From positions 37,437,872 to 37,501,871 of the forward strand of contig OX419336.1 of assembly GCA_948470475.1 (NCBI GenBank): a stretch of 64,000 nt of DNA, in the 5' to 3' direction. Of this stretch, positions 1 to 9,603 are shown piece by piece. Position 1 is the stretch's first letter, and each line of letters begins with the position of its first letter. The DNA comes from Galaxea fascicularis (Eukaryota > Cnidaria > Anthozoa > Scleractinia > Euphylliidae). Position numbers and translations under genes: made by a program. The notes beneath the pieces are model-generated. The model had not been told where the DNA came from and made no database searches. It saw nothing but the letters and a program-made list of their open reading frames with translations.

Positions 1-276
1 ACCCGCTCAAGTGCAGCAATCTTTTCTTTGGTGTGAGGTGACCAGACCTGTGAAGCATACTCCAGCTGTGATCGAACAAGTGATTTGTATAAAACTATTA
101 ATGTTTTCTGATCACATTCGTTGGTACAAGTTCTTTTGATCATGCCCAACATTTTGTTGGCTCTAGTAATGATGATGTCAATGTGATTATTCCAAGATAA
201 CTTAGAAGAAACATGTACACCAAGGTCTTTCTCAGATGTGACAGACATAATCTGTGAGCCATTAAGTTGTTGTTGT
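1..276 (-). mobile_element. Non-LTR retrotransposon (LINE) reverse transcriptase, C-terminal fragment
   Basis: The reverse strand from 276 down to the window edge is open without a stop and reads as the conserved end of a CR1/Jockey-type reverse transcriptase: EKDLGVHVSSKLSWNNHI, then RANKMLGMIKR, then LYKSLVRSQLEYASQVWSP. These are the usual thumb-region blocks of animal LINEs. The element runs off the left edge, so the rest of the ORF should lie outside. It is bounded on the right by a short (TTG)n run at about 266-281. The frame is intact here, so the copy may be young, but only about 90 residues are visible. Family assignment within the LINEs is not certain. Confidence 0.85.
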
Positions 277-401
277 TGTTGTAGGATTGAAGAGTAGCGC
301 ATAAGAGGTACTATCTCCGAGTAATAAATACAGTAGAAAAAATATATGTAAAATTAAAACAAGAAACAAATAATTCAGTGTATTCATGCTTGTAAAATTA
401 A

Positions 402-2565
402 ATGTTGAATACAATCAAGTAAAAATTAAGAGTGTCAATCTAGCTGGTTTATAAAATCTAGGCAGTTGTTTCTAAAGTAGGTCAGTTATGCTAGCGGTAG
501 TTCTTAAGTTATGATTCACCCTTGCTTTTACTCTTGCTTTTTAGGAAGCACAAATTACTGACTGTTACTCTGTTCTTAATCGTTTCAGTATTCTATCTAG
601 TGGAAAGCGCTTTAACACAGTGTAAGTAACGTTGTATTCATGAATAAAGGGTAACAAAGCACTTACCAAGGTTATTCAGACTAGAAGTGCGTAATAAGTC
701 CGCCATAGGGGGTGAAACACCCGGCGATTTTAAACGCCAAACACAGCGATTGGCTAAAATAGGCTAATGCGCACGGTGCAGCGATGGCGATTTTCGCCGA
801 TCGCCGCGGCAAATTTCCGTTTCATAAACGGTCGTTGCCATTCTTAAGATACTTCACTTCAACTGGTAGAGAAAGTCTTAAAACAGAAATTCCCAATGCA
901 GAATTGGACGCCGGTGTCTGGCATGTCAGACATCGACGATTAAATTCGTTGGCATTTGCCGAGTGTGCGCGCTGCCGCAATTTTGTACGCTGATAGATCG
1001 CCAGTGGAGCCAATCAATCAGGCCGTACGATTTTATCGCTAGGAAAATCGCCATGATCAGCGTAAGACCGTCGTCGACAAGTGTGCCTGCATCAATCAAC
1101 GGCGAAATTCGCTCGCTTTTGCTGCGATCGGCGTACAAAATCGCCTAGTGTGTAGCCAGCTGAAACGAGATGTGTCAGTCGTAAATCAGAGAATTGAGCC
1201 TATCATATCGTAAGGACGCCGCCTCCCATTGTTACTGCTGATACCCTTAATTTTCTCAGTTAGAACCAAGGCAAAATATTGCTGGCCAATCACAATCAAG
1301 GCAACAGCCCGACTGATGAACTAATCAAAATTAAATTAATATTACAGGCCGGTGCGCAGCGCGATTGGTTTTGACTTTGGTTCTCCGCCAATGATCGAGA
1401 AATAATGACGGGAGTCAGTTTCTAAAGGTGTAGCAAAGCAAACCCAAATCAAACGCTAATTACTTAGCTTTCGATACCCAACTAAGTACCGCTGTAAACG
1501 CATGCGCTTTGGTTTACTTTAGCAAAGAGAATGAGGCACGTTATAAATTTAAAACTTCCCTTTCTTGCACATACAAAAAAATATCTTGGGACACCAAAGT
1601 TGTAAAATACAGTTTAATGTATTCTGCTGAAAGGTTTAGCTCAACTCGAGTTCGAACTCATGGGGTTTTGGATTAGCTTAATCATCCTCTCTTGCTTAAT
1701 CCTGATCTCAATTCCCTTTTTTCCTAGCAGGGTGTCAAAAAAGTTACCATTTCAATAACAATTCAGGGACGTTAAGAAGTCCAACTGGCTCTTCCCTTTA
1801 CCCAGACAACGTGCATTGTGGATGGAGTATAACGATTCCTTCGAATTACCAACACGTCAAACTGTCCTTCCGTACCTTTAAATTGGAGAGCTGTCGTGAG
1901 TGCGAGTGTGACTATGTGCAAGTCTTTGATCTTATCGGACCCAAAAAAATTTCACTGGGAAAGTTCTGTGGCGAAATAATACCGGGTCCTTTCTTTTCTA
2001 CTGAACAAACGCTGATAGTTGAGTTCACGTCCGACCATGGAACTAGTAATGACGGATTCGTCGCCTCTTACTCCTCAGTTCTTCCTGGAGCAGGTACGCC
2101 TTGAGTAAAATTCTCTCACGACTTTCAACGTCCATTATCATTACCACTGTCGTCATCATCATCATCACCTTCACTATGCATCACTATATCACCACAACCA
2201 TCGCCATCACCATCATCATCATCATTACAACGGAACCACCATCATCATATCATCATGATCATTACAACGGAATCACCATCGTCATCATCGTTATAATAGT
2301 CATCATCACCCTCATCGTCCTCTAAAGAAACAAGTGGTTTCGTAGGAAAAACCGAGATTCTCTCTGAAGACGGCTAACGCTCGAAACGTCAGCTTTTTAA
2401 ATCTTACTTCCTTGGCCAATTTACATGATAAAACCAAATTTTTGTATTCTTAACCTCTCCACAAGTCCCAGATCTAGACTTGGCTATCAGTAAATTTTCC
2501 GTAATGAGAGTTTCGATAACCGACACCATTGAGTACAATAAGTATAGGTAATCACATGATTCCGA

Positions 2566-2601
<36 letters not shown>

Positions 2602-2670
2602 TCAAAGACCAACAAAATTGCACGAGCCCGTAGGGCGAGTGCAATTTGTGGTCTTTGAAAAAATTTACGA

Positions 2671-2706
<36 letters not shown>

Positions 2707-5454
2707 GTGATTACTTATTAATAATACACTTGAAAAAATAGACTACTTATAAAGCTTCAAGCCCATACATTGACTACTGAGGTACGCAGAAGGCATTGCC
2801 CTCGATCTTCCGAAACTTGGAAAAGCTTCGAAAATATCCGGAGATCACCGGAAGTGCTCGGTAATCTTCGGAACTCTTCGGTAGTGTTCGGGTAATCTTC
2901 GGAAATCCTCGGAAGTGTTCGGATGATCGTCGGACATCGTCGGAAGCATTCGGGTGATCTTCGGAAGTGTTCGGCGATCTTAGGAAATCTTCGGAAGGTT
3001 TCGCACGATATTCGGCGGTCTTCGAAATACATCGGTTGGTCTTCGGAAGTCTTCGAGTCTTCGTTTTAACTTCGGAAATCTTCGTTGTAATTTGCACTCG
3101 TGTTACACTTTTGCACTGGTGTTACACTTTTTTGCACTGGTGTTACGCTTGAACTGCACTGCTCTCAGCCAATCACAATCGAGTAATTTTTTCAAGTGTA
3201 TTATTACACATGTAATAATACGAACGCGTAAAATTACGCATTTGGGGGGGCAGGAATGACGCAGTGGTGAGAGCACTTGCCTCCCACAAGTGGGACTAGG
3301 TTTGATTCCGGACTTGGTGTCACATGTGGGTTGATTTCGTTGTTGGCCAGAGAGGTTTTTCTCCGGGTCGGCTCGACTGTTGTCCTTTTCTTACAAAACC
3401 CACCATCGACACTCAAATGAAATAATTTGTTTATTTACATTTTCAGTTTGCAGAAACGCCACTCACCTCAAAGCAAGTACAGGCTCCATACACAGCCCCG
3501 AATTCCCAGAATTAAATTATCCCCACAACATGAACTGCGTTTGGAAAATTAGTACGCCACAAAATACTCGCATAAGATTAAGATTTCGTTCAATGTCCAT
3601 TCAAAAGTGTGGAAGAGAGGGAACTCTAGACGCCTGTTCGTGTGATTTCCTACAAATCAGAGACGGACAATTTGCAAGCGACCGTTTATTGGCAACACTG
3701 TGTGGGGCACAATCACCCAAAGATCTGTATTCAAGCGACCGACACCTTTGGGTGAGGTTTAGGTCAGACTCTAGTGTTGCTTACTCGGGTTTTGTAGCTT
3801 CATTTTCTTCGGCAAAGATCGTTGAAGGTGAGTGGTAGTCTTAGTTTTGGAAAACTAAAATCAAGTTCTGCCATGAAAACTCCGATGTTTCTGATTATGA
3901 GATGAACAAGGTGTCCCGTGTCAAACCTTTGGGTTGAAAGTAAGGTTGATCGGCACTGCAAGAATTAGTCTTAAGGTTTGCTGGTGTATATTTCTACTTT
4001 GCACTAATCCTTAGCCGAATCTGTTTGATTGTACAGGATATTCCTGTCCAGCAAACTGGAAATACCCTTTTAAATGTCCAGAGGAGCTTGACTTAAACAC
4101 TAACAAAACTGGCGCCTGTTGCTATGATAACGGCCCAGACTGTTGTAAGCCAGGCGGAAGGAGATGCACTGATAAGGGAGCAGGCGAAAGAGACTACTGC
4201 CCCCGGCCAAACGATGATCCCAGGTTAAGATATTGCTGCACGAAAAAAGGGAAACCTTCTTGTTGTGCATCATCAGGTGTCTGCCACAATATCAGGTAAG
4301 TTGAAATGGCGGAAAGAAAATAGTCGAGGCAAAAGACCATTGCACGTAAAATTGACGGCCACAAACTGGTCCAAAATTTGCACGATTACGTTGCAGTCTC
4401 ATGAATACTAAATGTTCTTCTGTCAAGCCGACACATCTTGCAAACATTTTAATCATTTGTCTTGAAAAATTATTGGTACTCTCGGCTGTAAAGATGCTTC
4501 AACCGAGCCACATTCCATAAAATGCCTGATACGTGTTGGATGACCAAACTGACCTTGCTCACCCGGACCCCTGGGTCTCCCCCGGGTCTCCCCCGTCTCA
4601 GTGGTGGCGCTTTCCAACCGGTAATCGCGAAGTTTGTTGTTTTGATTTTAAGTAAACCGTGCTATTACTGTACAGTAACTTATTGGTAACTACATTCACA
4701 CGGTTGCTAGAGCGGTTTTCGTTTGAATGTCGAGTGGTAATTGTGTTTGCTTTGGTTTTGCTTTGGCCATGCAGCAAGACATGCGCAACTTACTCGACCA
4801 ATGAGCAGCAAAACCAAAACTGATCGCGCCTTGCACGCGCGCATGTTCCCGCACTTTACGCCGGTCACATGTTATTGCTTCGAATTCTGATTGGCTCATT
4901 GCGCTGTTTGCGTCCCCTGTGATTGGTCAGAGTGATTGCTTTGGTTTTGGTTGTAGACCGACCGGTTGGCTCAGTTGGAGCCGGACTGCCGTGCGGGAGG
5001 TCGTGGGTTCAAATCCCGGCCGGACCAACACTCAGGGTCTTCAAATAACTGAGGATGACATCTGCGAATGGATAGACTTTCTAGTCTTCTCGGATAAGTC
5101 CGATAAACCGGAGGTCCCGTCTCACACTATGAACTCTCCACAATTAATTCTGTGGGACGTTAAAAGAACCACTAAGGACGTAACGAACCCTGGCTGTGAC
5201 CACCCCTAGTGCTGACCTTGGGGCATCTACGACTTCTCTCTAAATGATTGTAAACTGCACTGTGCAGTCTGGCAAAGTCCCCAAAAAAGTATTGTAAATT
5301 AGTCTTGAAAAACCCCTTGGGGAAGACTAATAAAATGTATTGTATTGTATTTTATTGTAATAACAAATTGTCTTGTTTTGGTTTCAGATTGACCTCCCTG
5401 CTCGGAGTTGTCGCCCATGTTTATTACGTGCTTAGCAAGTGGTCAAGCACGTAA
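402..5454 (+). CDS. Secreted two-CUB-domain protein with cysteine-rich C-terminus (387 aa)
   Basis: Exons 402-418, 545-621, 1731-2093, 3447-3827, 4037-4295 and 5388-5454; all junctions are GT-AG, phases are 2,1,1,1,2, and the total is 1164 nt with one stop. Exons 1-2 give a signal peptide (MLNTIKKHK, then a hydrophobic run LLTVTLFLIVSVFYLV, probable cleavage after ESA). Exons 3 and 4 each encode one CUB domain flanked by phase-1 introns, the usual CUB layout (motifs YPDNVHCGWSI, CDYVQVFDL, GFVASYSS; then NYPHNMNCVWKI, CDFLQIRDG, GFVASFSS). CUB domains bind proteins, often with calcium. Exon 5 holds about 13 cysteines in CC pairs (GACCYDNGPDCC, YCCTKKG, SCCASSGVC), which I cannot assign to a named domain. 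The last exon adds a mildly hydrophobic tail (LLGVVAHVYYVL). No protease domain is present. The short first exon is the least certain part. Confidence 0.8.
787..1146. mobile_element. Possible short inverted-repeat element in intron 2 of the CUB gene
   Basis: The left end reads GGCGATTTTCGCCGATCGC and the right end, reversed, reads GGCGATTTTGTACGCCGATCGC, so about 16-19 bases match in inverted orientation over a 360-bp block richer in GC than its surroundings. This looks like a MITE. I see no clear target-site duplication. The rest of the intron (622-786, 1147-1730) shows nothing I recognise. Confidence 0.35.
2137..2322. repeat. Interrupted CAT/ATC microsatellite
   Basis: The block is dominated by CAT, ATC and CAC triplets with interruptions, including two partly duplicated segments containing TTACAACGGAA. 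It lies just inside the intron after the first CUB exon. Long open frames here come from the repeat and are not genes. Confidence 0.85.
2549..2714. repeat. Near-perfect palindrome (hairpin-type repeat)
   Basis: The left arm begins GTAATCACATGATT and runs through GTGCAATTTGGAATAAATAA. The right arm is its reverse complement, ending ATCATGTGATTAC. The arms are about 75-80 bases each and meet near 2630. This would fold into a long hairpin if transcribed as part of the CUB gene intron. Confidence 0.8.
2721..3204. mobile_element. Foldback element with TTCGGAAG-type internal repeats
   Basis: A 19-base perfect terminal inverted repeat (ATAATACACTTGAAAAAAT at 2721-2739, its complement at 3186-3204) encloses about 300 bases of degenerate repeats built on TCTTCGGAAGT. 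Followed by GTGTTACACTTTTGCACTG, also repeated. No transposase is present. It adjoins the palindrome at 2549-2714. Confidence 0.75.
3246..3422 (+). mobile_element. tRNA-derived SINE, family A
   Basis: The head has an A-box-like ACGCAGTGGTGAGAGCAC and a B-box-like AGGTTTGATTCC, followed by a conserved body (GTGGGTTGATTTCGTTG, GAGGTTTTTCTCCGGGT). This resembles a SINE I associate with coral genomes. It ends immediately before the acceptor region of the second CUB exon. Another copy on the minus strand lies at 38695-38882. Confidence 0.75.
4691..4945 (+). repeat. Dispersed repeat related to 46117-46362
   Basis: Both copies share TTTGCTTTGGTTTTGC near the start, then CAATGAG, AAAACC, a GCATGTTCCCGC/GCATTTTCCCGC block, TCTGATTGGCTCA/TCTGATTGGTTCA, and GTGATTGGTC near the end. 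The shared span is about 250 bp. It contains several inverted or direct CCAAT-type motifs. It lies in the last intron of the CUB gene. Confidence 0.65.
4956..5359 (+). mobile_element. tRNA-derived SINE, family B
   Basis: The tRNA-like head contains an A-box TTGGCTCAGTTGGAGCC and a B-box GGTTCAAATCCCGGCCGG. The body includes GGATGACATCTGCGAATGG, GACTTTCTAGTCTTCTCGG and CCGGAGGTCCCGTCTCAC. The 3' end is a simple ATTGT-type tail (5336-5359). The unit is inserted in the last intron of the CUB gene, about 30 bases upstream of the final acceptor. A 5'-truncated minus-strand copy lies at 6958-7211. Confidence 0.85.
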
Positions 5455-5920
5455 ATTATATAATTATGTAGTAATAGTTAGGGTTTTTCAATTGGCAAAT
5501 TCATTCAGACGGAAAACTCGTCTTAAAACTTGTGAGGCAGAGTGAGTTAAATTTCTTGAAAAATCTTGAAATTGGCGAAACTGGATTCGTACCGAAAACA
5601 GCCTTAAATTCTAGCGTGTGACACTGTGACTCGTTACAACCTAGATTTTCATACTGTATCCTTATCCGAGTCTATGTAATTTCGCCTTCCTCCTCAATCT
5701 CCCTTATGGCCTTACTCCTTTACCTCCCTATCTCATACAACTGCATTGATTACTGATAGCAAACAATTAATTATCTGCTTGAATATTTTTTCTCACAAAA
5801 TGTGTCCTTAAAAGTACTGATATCAGTCGGTTTTTATCTTCCCACATCGTTTCCAGTCCAGTTTTAACGAGTTTTCCATATTCTAATGTGAAAAATGATT
5901 TGATTAAGATTTTGTATTCC

Positions 5921-5926
5921 AATAAA
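5921..5926 (+). terminator. Polyadenylation signal AATAAA for the CUB gene
   Basis: AATAAA lies 467 bases downstream of the CUB-gene stop codon on the same strand. It is a plausible end of the 3' UTR. The interval 5455-5920 contains no other feature I recognise. Confidence 0.5.
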
Positions 5927-6480
5927 TGGTATCAGTTGAATGTAACCGTTAAAAGCATATCAAATGGGTGATTATATCGTCACATTTATACAACTGAACG
6001 AGGCCAGTCAGTACTATGTATTTATATTATCAGATTAATTATTGATAATTATTGAAGTGTTCAAATTCAGTTATTTATATTGGTACTGACATATTGACTT
6101 ATTTCAAATGTTATGGTAAGAAATTTATTAAGATAATTTCAATTGAAAGGTTAAGTTACTCCACGGAACTTAAACTAGGAGTCCTAGATGTGAACAAATT
6201 GGTTTTTCAGAATTCCTCGATATTTGCTCGTTTTCTCAGTCAGCCTTTTTTTCATGGTTAGAGAGAAAAGAACGAAAGACACTCCATTACTTACACTATA
6301 TAAATTAATCGTTATACCCTGAATTGTTCTTACGAGCAAGACCACTGTGGTGTATTCGAGACCAGTCACGTATAAATCTGGGATTATGACACATATGTGA
6401 CTTACGGAGGCTGAAGTAAATAATGGTTGTGCAATATTGTTGTGTGTCGATTTTGTGTCCGATTCAGTGTCCACCGAACG

Positions 6481-6906
6481 CCGTTTGGTTTAGCTCCAAG
6501 TTGGTACAGCACCAGATTCTCCTACCTGAGCAAAAGGTCGCGAGCTGGAACTGCAGACAGAACCACAAACCAGCGTCTTAAAAGAATTGGTTAGGTCACA
6601 CTGAAGGTGTGCTCAGCATGTCTCATTCAGATAATCGCATCACCAGGCAGTGACGTTAAGCCGTTGGCCTGATCTCCTTCATCTCCACACCTAAACATGA
6701 AGGGCGGGGCCCACACAGTTGTCGAAAAGAGTAGGGGAAGTTGTTTCCGAGGGTTTGGGTCTGTCGTAACAAATGCACATCTCAGGGGTGGGTCGGAGCT
6801 GGGCGACGGGCTTAATCCATGTCCCAGAACGTCGTTGGTCATGCAAAGCCCCTTATGCGCCCGCCGTAGCGCGGCGATTGATGGACTGACTGACTGACCG
6901 ACCGAC
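6481..6906 (+). mobile_element. tRNA-derived SINE, family C
   Basis: The head reads TTTAGCTCCAAGTTGGTACA, a decayed A-box, then GAGCAAAAGGTCGCGAGCTGG and GAACTGC, a decayed B-box. The body continues to a simple tail GGACTGACTGACTGACCGACC at 6879-6906. Head plus long body plus short-unit tail is typical of SINEs. Open frames on both strands here are not conserved proteins. Confidence 0.6.
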
Positions 6907-6957
6907 CGTTGGCTAAAGCGCACACCCTAGCGGAGAACACAATAACAATATAATTTT

Positions 6958-7211
6958 ACTGTACCTTTCATACTCATACTCATACTCATATTTCTTGGAA
7001 ATATCCAAGGGGGAAAGGTGCAATGAGGTTATCCCTATGTGAAGCACCAACCCAAGGTCAGCACTAGGGGTGGTCACATCCAGGGTTCGTTACGTCCCTA
7101 GTGGTTCTTTAACGTCCCACACAATTAATTGTGGAGAGTTGTGAGACGGGACCTCCGGTTTATCGTCCTTATCCGAGAAGACTAGAAAGTCTAACTATTT
7201 GCAGATGCCAT
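6958..7211 (-). mobile_element. 5'-truncated SINE, family B copy
   Basis: On the plus strand this begins with the tail CATACTCATACTCATACTC and continues with the reverse complement of the 3' body of the SINE at 4956-5359 (AGGTCAGCACTAGGGGTGG, GTGAGACGGGACCTCCGGTT, CCGAGAAGACTAGAAAGTC). The tRNA-like head is missing, consistent with 5' truncation during insertion. The tail unit differs from the first copy. Confidence 0.8.
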
Positions 7212-8444
7212 TGGCAAAGGAAGCACTTTCCCCTTTATTAGGGCGCTTTCACCTTTATTAGGGCGCTTAAAATTCTCAGTACAGTAAATACTTTTTTAAG
7301 ACTTTGGGAACATGGTTAACAGACGGAAAACCCTAAAAGTTAATATTTCTATTTTGCCTGCCAAATCGTGAACAATTATAATTCTTCAAAATTCTTCTGG
7401 GCGAAGCCCTCAGGTCGACCCTGCGTTCTGTTTGGTACGAAGTCATTTTTAAACTGAGCTTCACACTGCTCTATTCATAATGATTGCGTATCGCCAGACT
7501 GACAAAAAGAAAGACGGGCATACGATAACCGCATGAGCCGGCATAGGTTTTGAGAAGGCGTGGTACCATCTGGGGCAAAGGATTGGCTTGCCTGCAGACC
7601 AGGCGTATTTTCGGTCGAGCACGCGAGGGCTAACTATTAATTTTTTACGACAAAATCTTTGGTTATGAATAAAGAAATTAGACAGAAAAGCATATGTGAA
7701 CGAAGGGGTAAGCCTCAGGCAGAAAGAAATCCCTTATCCACTTTGACTCGTTCTTACTCCCACGATTTCAAAGTCCCAGATGGCGGCTTACTTTTAAACG
7801 GCACTCGCACCTAAATTGTACGGCAAAAATGCACATGAATATGGCGACTTTTTTTTGCGACAGTGGGATCCGTCCACGTTTCCTGCTAGTAGAGGTATTT
7901 AATACAGTGAAAATTAAAGAAACTGTCAAAAAAGATAAAAAGTTTGAACTCCGTCTAATATTTTTTTGTAACTGTCTTTCCTTATATTGGAAACAATTTA
8001 CACCACTTGTAAAGGAAAATGACTATGATCTACCTCCTTTTTCATTATGACTTTACAGTCAAACTCGATTACCTTTGTTTTTGGAAACGTTCGTCGGGAT
8101 GTTGGCATTTTGATTGGCTCTTCGTTTCAGAAATGTGCAATGTGCCAAAAAAAAAAAGCCTGTCATCTTACCTTTGAAATGTTTTGGTCCTATTGTGGAG
8201 ACGGAATATTTCTGTTTTTAAGCCTGGTGCGACCGTATAACAACCCTGTTTTTGTCCAATACGGCCATTTCTATTAAAACACTGTACTAAAAAGATGTCG
8301 GCAAACCCGGCGTTACAAAAGAGATGGATGGCCGTTCCAGTAAATGAACTATTCGGAGCATCAAGTTTGACTGCAAATGTACAATCACCCGTCGTCTTCA
8401 TTCATGCACCCTGGGTGTGGCAGCAAGGTTCACTGAAAAGATTC
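7212..8444. other. Intergenic stretch, no gene recognised
   Basis: I see no coding exon, RNA gene or clear repeat here, apart from a doubled AGGGCGCTTTCACCTTTATT-like segment at about 7238-7268. Open frames are short and without recognisable motifs. The right part is the presumed 3' flank of the minus-strand Ly6 gene. Confidence 0.5.
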
Positions 8445-8870
8445 TCAGAAGATTCTCAGTTCCACCAGAAACATCATCCAAAATATTGACATTAAAAAGC
8501 ACATATGAACTTGAGACACGTGGCCGCCGTTACCCGGTGGAACTTTTACTGGTGGAGTGTACCCGTCTCTGTTACACAAATCCTCTTGGCAACACGTAAT
8601 GTTACAAGACTTTCTTCCAAGAGAATCGATGATGCTTTTTTGGCAATAGTCTTGTTCACAAACTTCACTGGGAACGCAACCTCTCTTATACGTCTTGCTG
8701 CCGTCTGGTCTCTCGTCCCTGTTAGTACTGCAAAATTTCAGCTCCGGTGCAGTGCAATTTTCAATGGTAGCTTGACACACCGTTTGATTCAAAGATGTGT
8801 CGTAAAAACAATGGTAACACCGAAGGGACTCCACTAAAATTAACAAAAAATAAGACAAGTATAAAGACAT
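8445..8870 (-). CDS. Ly6/uPAR three-finger protein, probably GPI-anchored (141 aa)
   Basis: The reading frame starts MSLYLSYFLLILVESLRCYHC, a signal peptide running directly into the first Ly6 cysteine pair. There are 12 cysteines in the mature domain, and it ends with the family signature CCQEDLCN. A hydrophobic C-terminal tail (VHMCFLMSIFWMMFLVEL) follows a proline/glycine-rich linker, as expected for a GPI-anchor signal. Such proteins sit on the outer cell surface and bind ligands or receptors. The sequence TTTTTTGTTAATTTTAG ending at about 8832 resembles a 3' splice site, so the true gene may have a separate upstream signal-peptide exon with this exon starting at TGGAGTCC. Then the first 13 residues given here would be intron. 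No upstream exon was identified. Confidence 0.75.
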   Translation of the reverse strand: MSLYLSYFLLILVESLRCYHCFYDTSLNQTVCQATIENCTAPELKFCSTNRDERPDGSKTYKRGCVPSEVCEQDYCQKSIIDSLGRKSCNITCCQEDLCNRDGYTPPVKVPPGNGGHVSQVHMCFLMSIFWMMFLVELRIF

Positions 8871-9264
8871 TTTACCAGTTGAGAAGGACGAAAGGGAAAT
8901 GGATGGTCATGTCTAACGGAACTTCTAACCACGTAACCACGCGAACGCTCTTCGAAAACCCACAAGGAAAAGGAAGAGTGTTAAAATTACAGCACCTAAA
9001 GGTGATTCGTAGAGCGGTAGCATCCAGATTACACCAACGTCGCACGCAGAGCCTAAGGTAAAAGCGATGGGGATGACGAACAGACAGAAAACAACTATTT
9101 GATGTAGCCACCAATTTGTAACTTATTTTATAATGAAAACGACAGTACAGGCGATTTAATTGGCTGGTGAGCGGGCCGGATTTCCTTGTAGCGCCCGCGG
9201 GTATTACAAAACTTTTCCTTCGGCTGGCCTGCGTAGCAACCGTTTCTGCGGGGTTTTTAACGAT

Positions 9265-9353
9265 CGAAATTTTGGACGCGCAGGTGATGGGACGAGAGCA
9301 AAACTACGTATTTGTTTTGCTCTCGCCCCATTACCCGCGCATCCAAAATTTCG
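9265..9353. repeat. Short hairpin repeat
   Basis: CGAAATTTTGGACGCGCAG and its complement at the right end (GCGCATCCAAAATTTCG) flank a near-palindrome centred on AAACTACGTATTTG. GACGAGAGCAAAAC is matched by GTTTTGCTCTCG. The arms are about 40 bases. It has the size of a small MITE. Confidence 0.65.
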
Positions 9354-9399
9354 AGCGCTGAATCAATTTACAGTGTCGTCACGACAGTCAGTAATCTCA

Positions 9400-9603
9400 A
9401 ATGAAGAATGATCGTCGCAGTTGTGATCGCAATTTGTACAATTGCGTAAAGAAGCCTGAAAAAATTCAGGACTTCAACGGGGCTTGAACCCGTGACCTCT
9501 CGATTCCGGTGCGATGCTCTACCAACTCTACCAACCAATTTTTTCAGGCTTCTTTACGCAATTGTACAAATTGCAATCACAACTGCGACGATCATTCTTC
9601 ATT
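9400..9603. repeat. 67-bp inverted arms enclosing a tRNA-like sequence
   Basis: The left arm (9400-9466, starting AATGAAGAATGATCGTCGC) and right arm (9537-9603) are near-perfect reverse complements. Between them on the minus strand is a tRNA-like block with B-box GGGTTCAAGCCCC and GGTAGAGCATCGCACCGG, the same family D tRNA-like unit found at 50832, 51081 and 58837. In those copies the arm sequence occurs only once, on the 3' side. Here the unit is folded back on itself and its 5' head has been replaced. Confidence 0.75.

Noticed and set aside
2757..3097. Two overlapping minus-strand open frames rich in SEDFRR-like repeats
   Set aside because: They are translations of the TTCGGAAG minisatellite, which is open in several frames at once.
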